From Psychroserpens sp. (GTDB lineage: Bacteria; Bacteroidota; Bacteroidia; Flavobacteriales; Flavobacteriaceae), in assembly GCA_017643165.1 (NCBI GenBank), contig JAEPNY010000001.1:806001-870000 (forward strand): DNA of 64,000 nucleotides. Reading direction: 5' to 3'. Under the pieces are notes generated by a model, which worked only from the letters and a program-made list of their open reading frames with translations, made no database searches and was not told where the DNA came from. The translations under genes were made by a program, and so were the position numbers. Shown in pieces: positions 54,765 through 62,299 of the stretch. Every line of letters starts with the position of its first letter. Position 1 is the first letter of the stretch.

Positions 54765-56327
54765 ATGGCAGGAGGAAAATTATCTGCAAGGCAGAAAATG
54801 ATTAACTTAATGTACTTAGTCTTCATTGCGATGATGGCTATGAACATGTCGAAAGAAGTACTTTCCGCATTCGGTTTGATGGAAGCTAAGTTTTCTGAAG
54901 CGAATGTCGTAACTACTGATATGAACGAAAAATTATTAGCTAACCTAGAAACTAAAGCTGAAGAAAAGCCAGCTGAGTTTGCAGTTGCGGCTAATAAAGC
55001 AAAAGAAATCAGTTTAGTTTCTGATGAATTCTACAAATATTTAGGGACTTTGAAATCCGACCTTCTTAAGAAAGGAAAATATGAAATAGACAATGAAACT
55101 GGTAAGTTGCCTTTCGAGGCAATGGATAAAACTGATCTTCTTGATGAAGCTTGGTTTACTGGTGATCGTCTTACAAAAAAGGGTGAAGAAGTTATGGCTA
55201 AGATCAATAACTACAAAGCTCGTGTAAAAGAAATCATTGGTGATGATGTAAAGTATACTAAAGCAATTGAGAACTTTGAAAAACGTTTTAGCACTGAAAA
55301 AGTTGCTAATAAAGATGGAAAAGAGATCGATTGGTTAGATTATAACTTCAAAGGATTTCCAGCGATCGCTTCTTTTACAAAATTAACTGCAATGCAGAAT
55401 GATGTAAAAGTGACTGAAGCGAATATGTTCAATGTATTCTTAGGGAACACACTTGACGAAGCTGTATCTCTTAAAAACTATACTGCAATTGTAATTGCTG
55501 ACAAATCAGCATTCTTTGCTGGTGAGAAATTCCAAGGTAAAGTTGTATTAGGTAAATATGCTAATGTAACACCAACTGGAATGAGTATCGCTGGTTCGGC
55601 AGTAAATCTTGAAAATGCTATCGATTCTACAGGTGCAGCTCGATTAGACTTCAATGTTGGAAGTGTTGGTGAGCATGAGATCGATGGAAGTTTTACATTC
55701 TTAGAAGATGGTAAACCTTTAGATATTCCAATTAAAGGAAACTACGTGGTAGTACCTCGTCCAAATTCAGCTACAATTTCTGCTGACAAAATGAATGTAG
55801 TATATCGTGGTGTATCAAACCCAATGACTATCTCTTTCGCTGGTGTGCCAGACAACAAAGTGACGGCTTCAGCAGCAGGATTAAATAGAGCTTCTGGTAT
55901 GGGTAAATATACTATGGTTCCAACTTCAGGTAGAGAAGTTACAATTAATGTAACTGCAACTCTAGACGATGGTTCTAAAGTAAGTGATAAAGCTGTATTC
56001 AGAATTAAAGATATTCCAAAACCAACAGGAAAAATTGTTGGACAAAGTGATGGTAAGTTACCAAGGAATAACGTGGAGATTGGTAAAGTTGAAGCTGTTT
56101 TAGAAGACTTCGATTTCGATCTACCGTTAACCGTAACGAGCTTTAAGTTCAAAGTTCCAGGTCAACCATCGGTTACATGTTCAGGAAATAGACTTAATGC
56201 TGCTGCTAAATCGGCGTTGCGTAAAGCGAAGCGTGGTGCTACGGTTCAGATCTTCGATATTAAATCAAGAAGTACAGGACCAGTGATCAAGCCAGCGACA
56301 CCAGCTGTTATTGAATTATCTAACTAA
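54765..56327 (+). CDS. gldM: Gliding motility/T9SS protein GldM
   Basis: 520 aa. One N-terminal transmembrane helix (MINLMYLVFIAMMAMNMS, about 12-30), then a long periplasmic part of four domains that spans to the GldKN ring and carries rotary motion. The opening GGKLSARQKMINLMYLVF and the domain boundary GNYVVVPRPNSATISADKMNV are characteristic. Normal length for the family. Confidence 0.96.
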   Translation: MAGGKLSARQKMINLMYLVFIAMMAMNMSKEVLSAFGLMEAKFSEANVVTTDMNEKLLANLETKAEEKPAEFAVAANKAKEISLVSDEFYKYLGTLKSDLLKKGKYEIDNETGKLPFEAMDKTDLLDEAWFTGDRLTKKGEEVMAKINNYKARVKEIIGDDVKYTKAIENFEKRFSTEKVANKDGKEIDWLDYNFKGFPAIASFTKLTAMQNDVKVTEANMFNVFLGNTLDEAVSLKNYTAIVIADKSAFFAGEKFQGKVVLGKYANVTPTGMSIAGSAVNLENAIDSTGAARLDFNVGSVGEHEIDGSFTFLEDGKPLDIPIKGNYVVVPRPNSATISADKMNVVYRGVSNPMTISFAGVPDNKVTASAAGLNRASGMGKYTMVPTSGREVTINVTATLDDGSKVSDKAVFRIKDIPKPTGKIVGQSDGKLPRNNVEIGKVEAVLEDFDFDLPLTVTSFKFKVPGQPSVTCSGNRLNAAAKSALRKAKRGATVQIFDIKSRSTGPVIKPATPAVIELSN

Positions 56328-56369
56328 TCATAAAGATCAGTAAAGAAACCCAAATTAAAATTGAATAAG

Positions 56370-57269
56370 ATGAATTTTAAATATGTATTATCAATTATTG
56401 CCGCTGTAGGTTTTACTTCTAGTGTATGTGCTCAGGCAAATATTTTAAATGCTAAAACACCTCAAGAAGTGGGTGTGAAGACTGAAGCTCAGTTGGCATT
56501 AGATAATGACAAGCCGTTAGAGTATGGTTATGTTGATGATAGAGACATACTGTTTTCTAAAATGACTTGGGAAAAAGTAGTTTTAGATGAGCGAGTTAAC
56601 TTTCCAATGTACTTTCCAGTAGATACGAATAACATCGGAAAAGATAGACGTTCGTTATATCATACTTTGATCGCTGGAGTTAAAGATGGTCGTATTAAAA
56701 ATGTTTATAGTGATTCTTATTTTACAGAAAAGCGTACTATGAAAGAACTTGGTGACATTACAACCAAGACAGATACGCTTGATATTGGATACGATCAGTT
56801 AAATGCTGATGGTTATGTAGATCCAGAATACATCAGAACACGTAATATCGAAGCGTTTGATATTAGTGCATATCTTATCAAAGGGTTATGGTATTTCGAT
56901 AAGCGTCATGGCGAATTGAAATATAGAATCTTAGGTATCGCACCAGCTGCGCCAGATATTAACTTTATTGATTCTGAAGATGAAGCTAATAAAGTGCCAA
57001 ATGCTTTATTCTGGGTATTCTTCCCTGAAGCTAGAGAAGTTCTACATGAAGGAAAAGCGTTTAATAATAGCAATAGCGCTAAACCAATTACATTTGATCA
57101 TTTATTAAATTCTAGACGCTTTAACGGATACATGTACAAAGAAGAAAATGTATATGGTGACCGTGAAGTTAAAGAGTATGTAGCTGATAACGCATTAATG
57201 CAGTTATTAGAATCAGATCGTATTAAGGATAAAATCCGCAATTTTGAACAAGATATGTGGTCTTATTAA
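56370..57269 (+). CDS. gldN: Gliding motility/T9SS protein GldN
   Basis: 299 aa periplasmic ring component and partner of GldK. The signal peptide ends near SSVCAQ; the mature part contains DRDILFSKMTWEKVVLDERVN and a C-terminal end YKEENVYGDREVKEY with the KIRNFEQDMWSY tail typical of GldN. The ATG at 56370 is used rather than a TTG nine bases upstream. Last gene before a strong terminator. Only one gldN copy is seen (no gldO). Confidence 0.95.
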   Translation: MNFKYVLSIIAAVGFTSSVCAQANILNAKTPQEVGVKTEAQLALDNDKPLEYGYVDDRDILFSKMTWEKVVLDERVNFPMYFPVDTNNIGKDRRSLYHTLIAGVKDGRIKNVYSDSYFTEKRTMKELGDITTKTDTLDIGYDQLNADGYVDPEYIRTRNIEAFDISAYLIKGLWYFDKRHGELKYRILGIAPAAPDINFIDSEDEANKVPNALFWVFFPEAREVLHEGKAFNNSNSAKPITFDHLLNSRRFNGYMYKEENVYGDREVKEYVADNALMQLLESDRIKDKIRNFEQDMWSY

Positions 57270-57288
57270 GATCATTCAAAATAGTTCT

Positions 57289-57320
57289 AAAACGCTCACT
57301 AAATTTAGTGAGCGTTTTTT
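57289..57320 (+). terminator. Rho-independent terminator of gldKLMN
   Basis: A 13+13 base perfect palindrome (ACGCTCACTAAA mirrored) followed by TTTTTTATTT, about 20 bases behind the gldN stop. Confidence 0.85.
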
Positions 57321-57328
57321 ATTTAGTG

Positions 57329-57336
57329 TATTTTTG
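57329..57336 (+). promoter_or_regulatory. -7 element of the FAD oxidoreductase gene, leaderless arrangement
   Basis: TATTTTTG, a perfect match, ends five bases before the ATG at 57342. Transcription should begin at the ATG itself, giving a leaderless mRNA. It lies directly behind the gldKLMN terminator. Confidence 0.55.
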
Positions 57337-57341
57337 TACCG

Positions 57342-58388
57342 ATGAAAACGGTTGATTATATCATTGTGGGTTGTGGACTTGCTGGCATTGCATTTTGCGA
57401 ACAGTTGCGTGCAGCCAACAAATCTTTTCTCGTTTTTGATGATCGTTCACAACACTCTTCTCGGGTTGCTGCAGGTCTTTATAATCCTGTTATATTAAAA
57501 CGATTTACAAAAGTATGGAATGCCAAGTCGCAATTAGAGTTGGCAATGCCTAAATATAAAGCGCTCGAAGATCTACTCAATGTTAAGTTAAATATTGAAT
57601 ATCCAGTATTAAGAAAATTTGCTTCGATTGAGGAGCAAAATGAATGGTTTGTGGCAGCAGATAAGCCCGTCTTATCAGAATTCATGTCTACAAAGCTTAT
57701 CAAGAATACCAATAAGCATATAAATGCGCCTCACGGATTTGGAAAAGTAAAGCATTCAGGAAGAATTCGTACGACGCAATTATCAGCGGCTTACAAAGAA
57801 TATCTGATTAGTCAAGGGGCATTTGTAGATGAATCATTTGATTATGAGTGTCTGTCTGCAGAATCTAACCAAATCGTATACAAAAACTTTGAAGCTCGTC
57901 ATATCGTATTTGCCGAAGGCTACGGAATTTCTAATAACCCTTATTTTGACTATTTACCACTTAATGGTACTAAAGGTGAAATGCTCACTATTAATGCGCC
58001 AGATTTAAACTTAAAGGAAATACTCAAGTCATCAGTATTTATCGTACCACTTGATGACGATAACTATTGGATTGGAGCAACTTATGAAAGGGAAGATAAA
58101 ACACATCAAATCACCTCTGAAGCGAAAGTGTCTTTAGTGACTAAAGTAAGGCAATTTATAAATTGCGAATTTACAGTAATCGATCAGGTTGCTGGTATTC
58201 GTCCGACGACGAAAGATAGGCGACCATTAGTCGGACGTCATCCTATTCACAAAAACATATATGTATTAAACGGATTAGGAACAAGAGGCGTTATGATCTC
58301 ACCATATGTTGCGCAACAATTGTTTCGACATATTGAGAATAATGATCCGTTAGATTCTGAGATTGATATTAGAAGATTTAAGCCTTAG
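57342..58388 (+). CDS. FAD-dependent oxidoreductase, DAO family
   Basis: 348 aa. N-terminal FAD motif DYIIVGCGLAGIAFCEQL, the flavin contact RVAAGLYNPVILKRF near residue 45, and the C-terminal GIRPTTKDRRPLVGRHP with LNGLGTRGVMISP, all typical of D-amino-acid-oxidase/glycine-oxidase/MnmC-C-like enzymes. The substrate is not identifiable. The end converges on the DUF983 gene with an 11-base overlap. Confidence 0.87.
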   Translation: MKTVDYIIVGCGLAGIAFCEQLRAANKSFLVFDDRSQHSSRVAAGLYNPVILKRFTKVWNAKSQLELAMPKYKALEDLLNVKLNIEYPVLRKFASIEEQNEWFVAADKPVLSEFMSTKLIKNTNKHINAPHGFGKVKHSGRIRTTQLSAAYKEYLISQGAFVDESFDYECLSAESNQIVYKNFEARHIVFAEGYGISNNPYFDYLPLNGTKGEMLTINAPDLNLKEILKSSVFIVPLDDDNYWIGATYEREDKTHQITSEAKVSLVTKVRQFINCEFTVIDQVAGIRPTTKDRRPLVGRHPIHKNIYVLNGLGTRGVMISPYVAQQLFRHIENNDPLDSEIDIRRFKP

Positions 58389-58767
58389 ATTTCTCAGCTA
58401 ATGCCTTATCATAGCTCATAAACATATTGATCCAAATATTACGTGATAATCGCATAATTATTGGTCCTAATAAAATAAGCGTGCCTACAATCGCTAGAAA
58501 TGCGGTTAATAATGTAGAATTAAGAAAGACATAGCTGATAATAAAAGCTGCAACGGCAAACGCAATACCAACACCGTAACTTACGTACATTGAACCATAA
58601 AAAAATGAAGGTTCAAGTCTATAACGTGTTCCACATTTCGAGCAATTATCGTTAATTTTTAAAACATCCGATAAGTGATACGGATTTTTTGTTTTGTACA
58701 TCGATTCGTTGTGGCATTTCGGACATGCGCCTGTAAAAATACTGTAAATCTTAGTGCCTTTTAACAT
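58378..58767 (-). CDS. DUF983 family membrane protein
   Basis: 129 aa. A zinc-binding-like N-terminus with two CxxC pairs (GACPKCHNESMY and NCSKCGTRY), followed by two transmembrane helices (about 60-80 and 85-108). DUF983 proteins are widespread with no established function. A perfect -7 element (TAATTTTG on the minus strand, 58805-58812) precedes it. Confidence 0.88.
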   Translation of the reverse strand: MLKGTKIYSIFTGACPKCHNESMYKTKNPYHLSDVLKINDNCSKCGTRYRLEPSFFYGSMYVSYGVGIAFAVAAFIISYVFLNSTLLTAFLAIVGTLILLGPIIMRLSRNIWINMFMSYDKALAEKSKA

Positions 58768-58804
58768 GACTTAAAATTGATTACTTTTGTTGCCTTTACT
58801 AGTA

Positions 58805-58812
58805 CAAAATTA
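58805..58812 (-). promoter_or_regulatory. -7 promoter element of the DUF983 gene
   Basis: The minus strand reads TAATTTTG, matching TAnnTTTG, about 38 bases before the ATG at 58767. Confidence 0.4.
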
Positions 58813-58877
58813 GGTCAATAATTATGATTTCTTGGATGATTTCAATGTAAATTGTAATACTATTATTTGAAAAAACT

Positions 58878-60785
58878 ATGCTCAATCTCCATAATCTGTC
58901 GATATCATTTCAAGGTGAATTTTTATTTGAAGATATTTCATTTAAGTTGAGCCCTGGCGATCGCGTAGGTTTAATAGGAAAAAATGGCGCTGGTAAATCA
59001 ACCATGCTAAAAATTCTATCGAAAGAACTAGAACCAGATTCAGGTCAAATAGCTGCAGATAAGAATTTAAGCATTGGTTTTCTTAAACAAGATATTGATT
59101 TTGTCTACGGAAGAACCGTTTTAGAAGAGTCCTACGAAGCTTTCGAAGCTATCAAACAGATGGAAGCAAGATTGGAAGACATCAATACACAACTTGCCGA
59201 ACGCACCGATTATGAAAGTGAAGGTTATCATCAACTGATGGTAGATCTCAATGAGTTACAGCATCAATACGAGATTAATGGTGGCTATAACTATCAAGGC
59301 GATACTGAACGCATCTTACAGGGGCTTGGATTTCAGCGTACCGACTTCAATAAATTAACCGATACCTTTTCTGGTGGTTGGCGTATGCGAATTGAGCTCG
59401 CGAAGCTGCTCCTTCAGAATAATGACATTCTTTTACTTGATGAACCTACTAATCATTTAGATATTGAATCCATTATCTGGTTAGAAGGATTTCTAAAAAG
59501 TTATTCCGGTGCTGTTGTTATTGTATCGCATGATAAGATGTTCTTAGATAATATCACAAATAGGACCATCGAGATTTCACTTGGAAGAATCTATGATTAT
59601 CCAAAACCATACAGTAAATTTCTAGTCATGCGTCACGAGATTAAAACACAACAGCTCGCTGCGCAGAAGAATCAACAAAAACAAATTGAGCAAACGGAGA
59701 AACTCATAGAAAAGTTTCGTGCAAAAGCAAGTAAGGCATCAATGGCTCAGTCTCTGATTAAGAAGTTGGATCGCATGGATCGTATTGAGGTTGATCAAGA
59801 TGATAACAGTGTTATGACGGTTAATTTTCCAGTATCCATTACACCAGGAAAAGTCGTTATAGAAGCCAATGATATTTCAAAAAATTATGGTGACAATCAT
59901 GTATTGTCTAGTATAGACCTAATGATTGAGCGCGACAGCAAAACGGCCTTCGTTGGTCAAAATGGCCAAGGAAAATCAACCTTGGCAAAGATTATTGTTG
60001 GTGAGATTGAACATCAAGGATCTATGAAATTAGGTCATAATGTTCAAATAGGTTATTTCGCTCAAAATCAAGCTGATTATCTTGATGGTAGTAAAACCGT
60101 ACTTGATACGATGATTGATGCTGCTAATGAAAGTAATCGCTCTAAAGTGCGAGATATATTAGGTTCATTTTTGTTTCGTGGTGATGAAGTGGAAAAATAT
60201 GTTCGAGTACTATCTGGAGGTGAACGTAACCGTTTGGCGCTGGCAAAGCTTATGCTACAACCGCTCAACGTACTCGTAATGGATGAGCCAACGAATCACC
60301 TAGATATTCAATCCAAAAATGTTTTAAAACAAGCGTTAAGTAAGTTTGAAGGGACACTTATTCTCGTTTCACATGATCGTGACTTTTTACAAGGATTGGC
60401 AAATAAAGTCTATGAATTCAAGGATCAAAAGATAAAAGAATACCTAGGCGATATCGACTATTACCTGGAACAACGAAATGTTGATAATCTTAGAGAAGTA
60501 GAGAAACGAACCGTCGTCAAAGAGACACCGAAGGCTTCCTCAAAACAAACCTATGAAGAGCAAAAACGACTGAAGTCTTTAAATAATAAACTGAGCAAAA
60601 TTGAGTCGAAGATTACAGATTTAGAAAAATCAATAAAAGAAGATGATGTTGAACTGGCTACTAATTACGATGCCACTGTAGCTGATGAAACATTTTTTGA
60701 TCGCTATCAAGCAAAGAAGGAAGAGTTAAAAACGTTGATGTCAGATTGGGAAAATATTCAATTTGATATTGAAGACTTAACATAA
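58878..60785 (+). CDS. ABC-F family ATP-binding protein (Uup-like)
   Basis: 635 aa, no membrane helices: two ABC domains in one chain. Walker A motifs GKNGAGKST and GQNGQGKST, signature motifs SGGWRMRIELAKLL and LSGGERNRLALAKLM, Walker B LLLDEPTNHLD and VMDEPTNHLD. The inter-domain linker is helical and basic, and a C-terminal coiled coil (about 550-635) resembles Uup. Such proteins act on ribosomes or DNA structures rather than in transport. Whether it is Uup or an antibiotic-protection type cannot be told from sequence alone. Confidence 0.92.
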   Translation: MLNLHNLSISFQGEFLFEDISFKLSPGDRVGLIGKNGAGKSTMLKILSKELEPDSGQIAADKNLSIGFLKQDIDFVYGRTVLEESYEAFEAIKQMEARLEDINTQLAERTDYESEGYHQLMVDLNELQHQYEINGGYNYQGDTERILQGLGFQRTDFNKLTDTFSGGWRMRIELAKLLLQNNDILLLDEPTNHLDIESIIWLEGFLKSYSGAVVIVSHDKMFLDNITNRTIEISLGRIYDYPKPYSKFLVMRHEIKTQQLAAQKNQQKQIEQTEKLIEKFRAKASKASMAQSLIKKLDRMDRIEVDQDDNSVMTVNFPVSITPGKVVIEANDISKNYGDNHVLSSIDLMIERDSKTAFVGQNGQGKSTLAKIIVGEIEHQGSMKLGHNVQIGYFAQNQADYLDGSKTVLDTMIDAANESNRSKVRDILGSFLFRGDEVEKYVRVLSGGERNRLALAKLMLQPLNVLVMDEPTNHLDIQSKNVLKQALSKFEGTLILVSHDRDFLQGLANKVYEFKDQKIKEYLGDIDYYLEQRNVDNLREVEKRTVVKETPKASSKQTYEEQKRLKSLNNKLSKIESKITDLEKSIKEDDVELATNYDATVADETFFDRYQAKKEELKTLMSDWENIQFDIEDLT

Positions 60786-60831
60786 ACAGTGACTTACACA
60801 ATTAGGTAAATTGTAAATAGAGCGCGTTGTC

Positions 60832-61014
60832 ATGAATGAACATTTTTTTCAATGTCCGTATTGCTGGGAAACTATTTCGATGTTGGTCGATTCGTCACAA
60901 AGTACGCAATCATATATAGAGGATTGTGAGGTGTGTTGTAACCCTATTCAATTGCATATTTCTGTTGAAAATCAAGAAATTACGAGTTTTTACGCTGAAA
61001 ATATAGAACAGTAG
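60832..61014 (+). CDS. CPXCG motif-containing cysteine-rich protein
   Basis: 60 aa with two metal-type Cys pairs: CPYCWE near residue 8 and CEVCCNPIQLH near 32, which fold as a zinc ribbon. This is a small conserved protein family (CPXCG). Function unknown. It follows the ABC-F gene by 46 bases on the same strand. Confidence 0.88.
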   Translation: MNEHFFQCPYCWETISMLVDSSQSTQSYIEDCEVCCNPIQLHISVENQEITSFYAENIEQ

Positions 61015-61089
61015 TAAAATTTTAAAACACTGATAAACAGATAGTTAATTAATTATTCGATGAATGACTATGCATTTCATCGAAAAAAA

Positions 61090-61120
61090 TTGGCATGTCA
61101 ACGATATTCTTTTACATTCG
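61090..61120 (+). promoter_or_regulatory. Promoter of the LRR protein gene
   Basis: TTG at 61090-61092, a 20-base spacer, then TACATTCG at 61113-61120 (one mismatch to TAnnTTTG). The leader to the ATG at 61158 is about 30 bases. Confidence 0.5.
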
Positions 61121-61157
61121 TAGGTAGATTGTTAGCCCTTAAAACAAATCTATTATT

Positions 61158-62072
61158 ATGAAAACCGCAAAATTTACACTACTAATGTGTTTTGTTACCT
61201 TATTGTCCTTTGGTAACATTTCTACAAAAGAGCGCGCTGCATTAGAAGCGTTGTATTCCGCTACAAAAGGCGATCAATGGAGAACATCTTGGGATATGAG
61301 CCTACCAGTAAATCAATGGTATGGTGTCGTTGTTAAAGATGACAAAGTGATTGAATTGAATTTAGAATTCAATAACCTAAGAGGTGAATTACCACAAGAA
61401 CTTGGAGATCTTAAACATATCAAGAAAATTAATTTTTTCAGAAATGAGATCACTGGATCAATTCCAACTACAATAAGTAACTTAAAATCATTAGAGAGTT
61501 TAAATGTTGCGTTTAATAGATTGGACGCACCAATTCCTCAGGAAATAGGCGATTTAGAATCGTTGCGATATTTAAAATTGTTTATGAATAGAATTTCTGG
61601 CGAATTACCGGAATCTATCGGACAATTAACCAGTTTGAGAACCCTAGAATTATATAACAACCAATTAACAGGTGAATTACCGCAATCAGTAGGTAACTTA
61701 TCAAAATTAAAAGAGTTGTTGCTTAGTAGTAATCAATTCTCTGGTAAACTTCCAGATAATCTTGCAAATGCTTCAGATCTAAAAGTGATTAGCTTATTTG
61801 ATAATAGTTTCTTTGGAACGCTACCTAATTCGATTTGCAGTTTAAACAAGTTGGAAGAATTGGTAATTTCTAATAATGCATTTTATGGGAATCTGCCAAC
61901 TGACATGGCCAATTTGACAAATTTGAAAGTATTACTCATTGGTAATAACGATTTTCAAGGTGAATTGGTGCAATTAAAAACGCAATTACCTTCGTTACAG
62001 CAATTTGATATTGCCGAAGTAAATCAAGAAGGTGTTGTGGTTTCATTAGATGAAGAAGAAGACGATAATTAA
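61158..62072 (+). CDS. Exported leucine-rich repeat protein, plant-like repeats
   Basis: 304 aa. Signal peptide (about 1-20), an N-terminal cap with ALEALYSATKGDQWRTSW and WYGVVVKDDKVIELNLE, then about eight 24-residue repeats of plant-type LRR (pattern L..L..L.L..N...G.lP..i.nL). The tail is acidic (LDEEEDDN) with no T9SS C-terminal domain or LPXTG/PEP-CTERM-like signal. It may bind proteins outside the cell; the partner is unknown. A stem terminator follows. Confidence 0.88.
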   Translation: MKTAKFTLLMCFVTLLSFGNISTKERAALEALYSATKGDQWRTSWDMSLPVNQWYGVVVKDDKVIELNLEFNNLRGELPQELGDLKHIKKINFFRNEITGSIPTTISNLKSLESLNVAFNRLDAPIPQEIGDLESLRYLKLFMNRISGELPESIGQLTSLRTLELYNNQLTGELPQSVGNLSKLKELLLSSNQFSGKLPDNLANASDLKVISLFDNSFFGTLPNSICSLNKLEELVISNNAFYGNLPTDMANLTNLKVLLIGNNDFQGELVQLKTQLPSLQQFDIAEVNQEGVVVSLDEEEDDN

Positions 62073-62104
62073 TTAACATAGATAGAGTTTTAAATTAGAA
62101 TTAG

Positions 62105-62139
62105 CTCTCAACATGTATTTGTTGAGAGTTATTTTTTTA
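62105..62139 (+). terminator. Rho-independent terminator of the LRR gene
   Basis: Stem CTCTCAAC/GTTGAGAG with an eight-base loop followed by TTATTTTTTT, about 35 bases after the stop. Confidence 0.8.
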
Positions 62140-62155
62140 TTCTAAAAAAAGCTGT

Positions 62156-62163
62156 TATCTTTG
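62156..62163 (+). promoter_or_regulatory. -7 promoter element of the tRNA gene
   Basis: TATCTTTG, a perfect TAnnTTTG match, 11 bases before the mature 5' end of the tRNA; a short 5' leader would remain for RNase P. Confidence 0.55.
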
Positions 62164-62174
62164 CTGTCCAATAT

Positions 62175-62247
<73 letters not shown>

Positions 62248-62252
62248 CGAAG

Positions 62253-62285
62253 AAGCTCCTTGAGAAATTAAGGAGCTTTTATTTT
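62253..62285 (+). terminator. Terminator behind tRNA-fMet
   Basis: Stem AAGCTCCTT/AAGGAGCTT with an eight-base loop followed by TTATTTTAT, six bases after the tRNA. Confidence 0.75.
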
Positions 62286-62299
62286 ATGTGAAATTCAGA

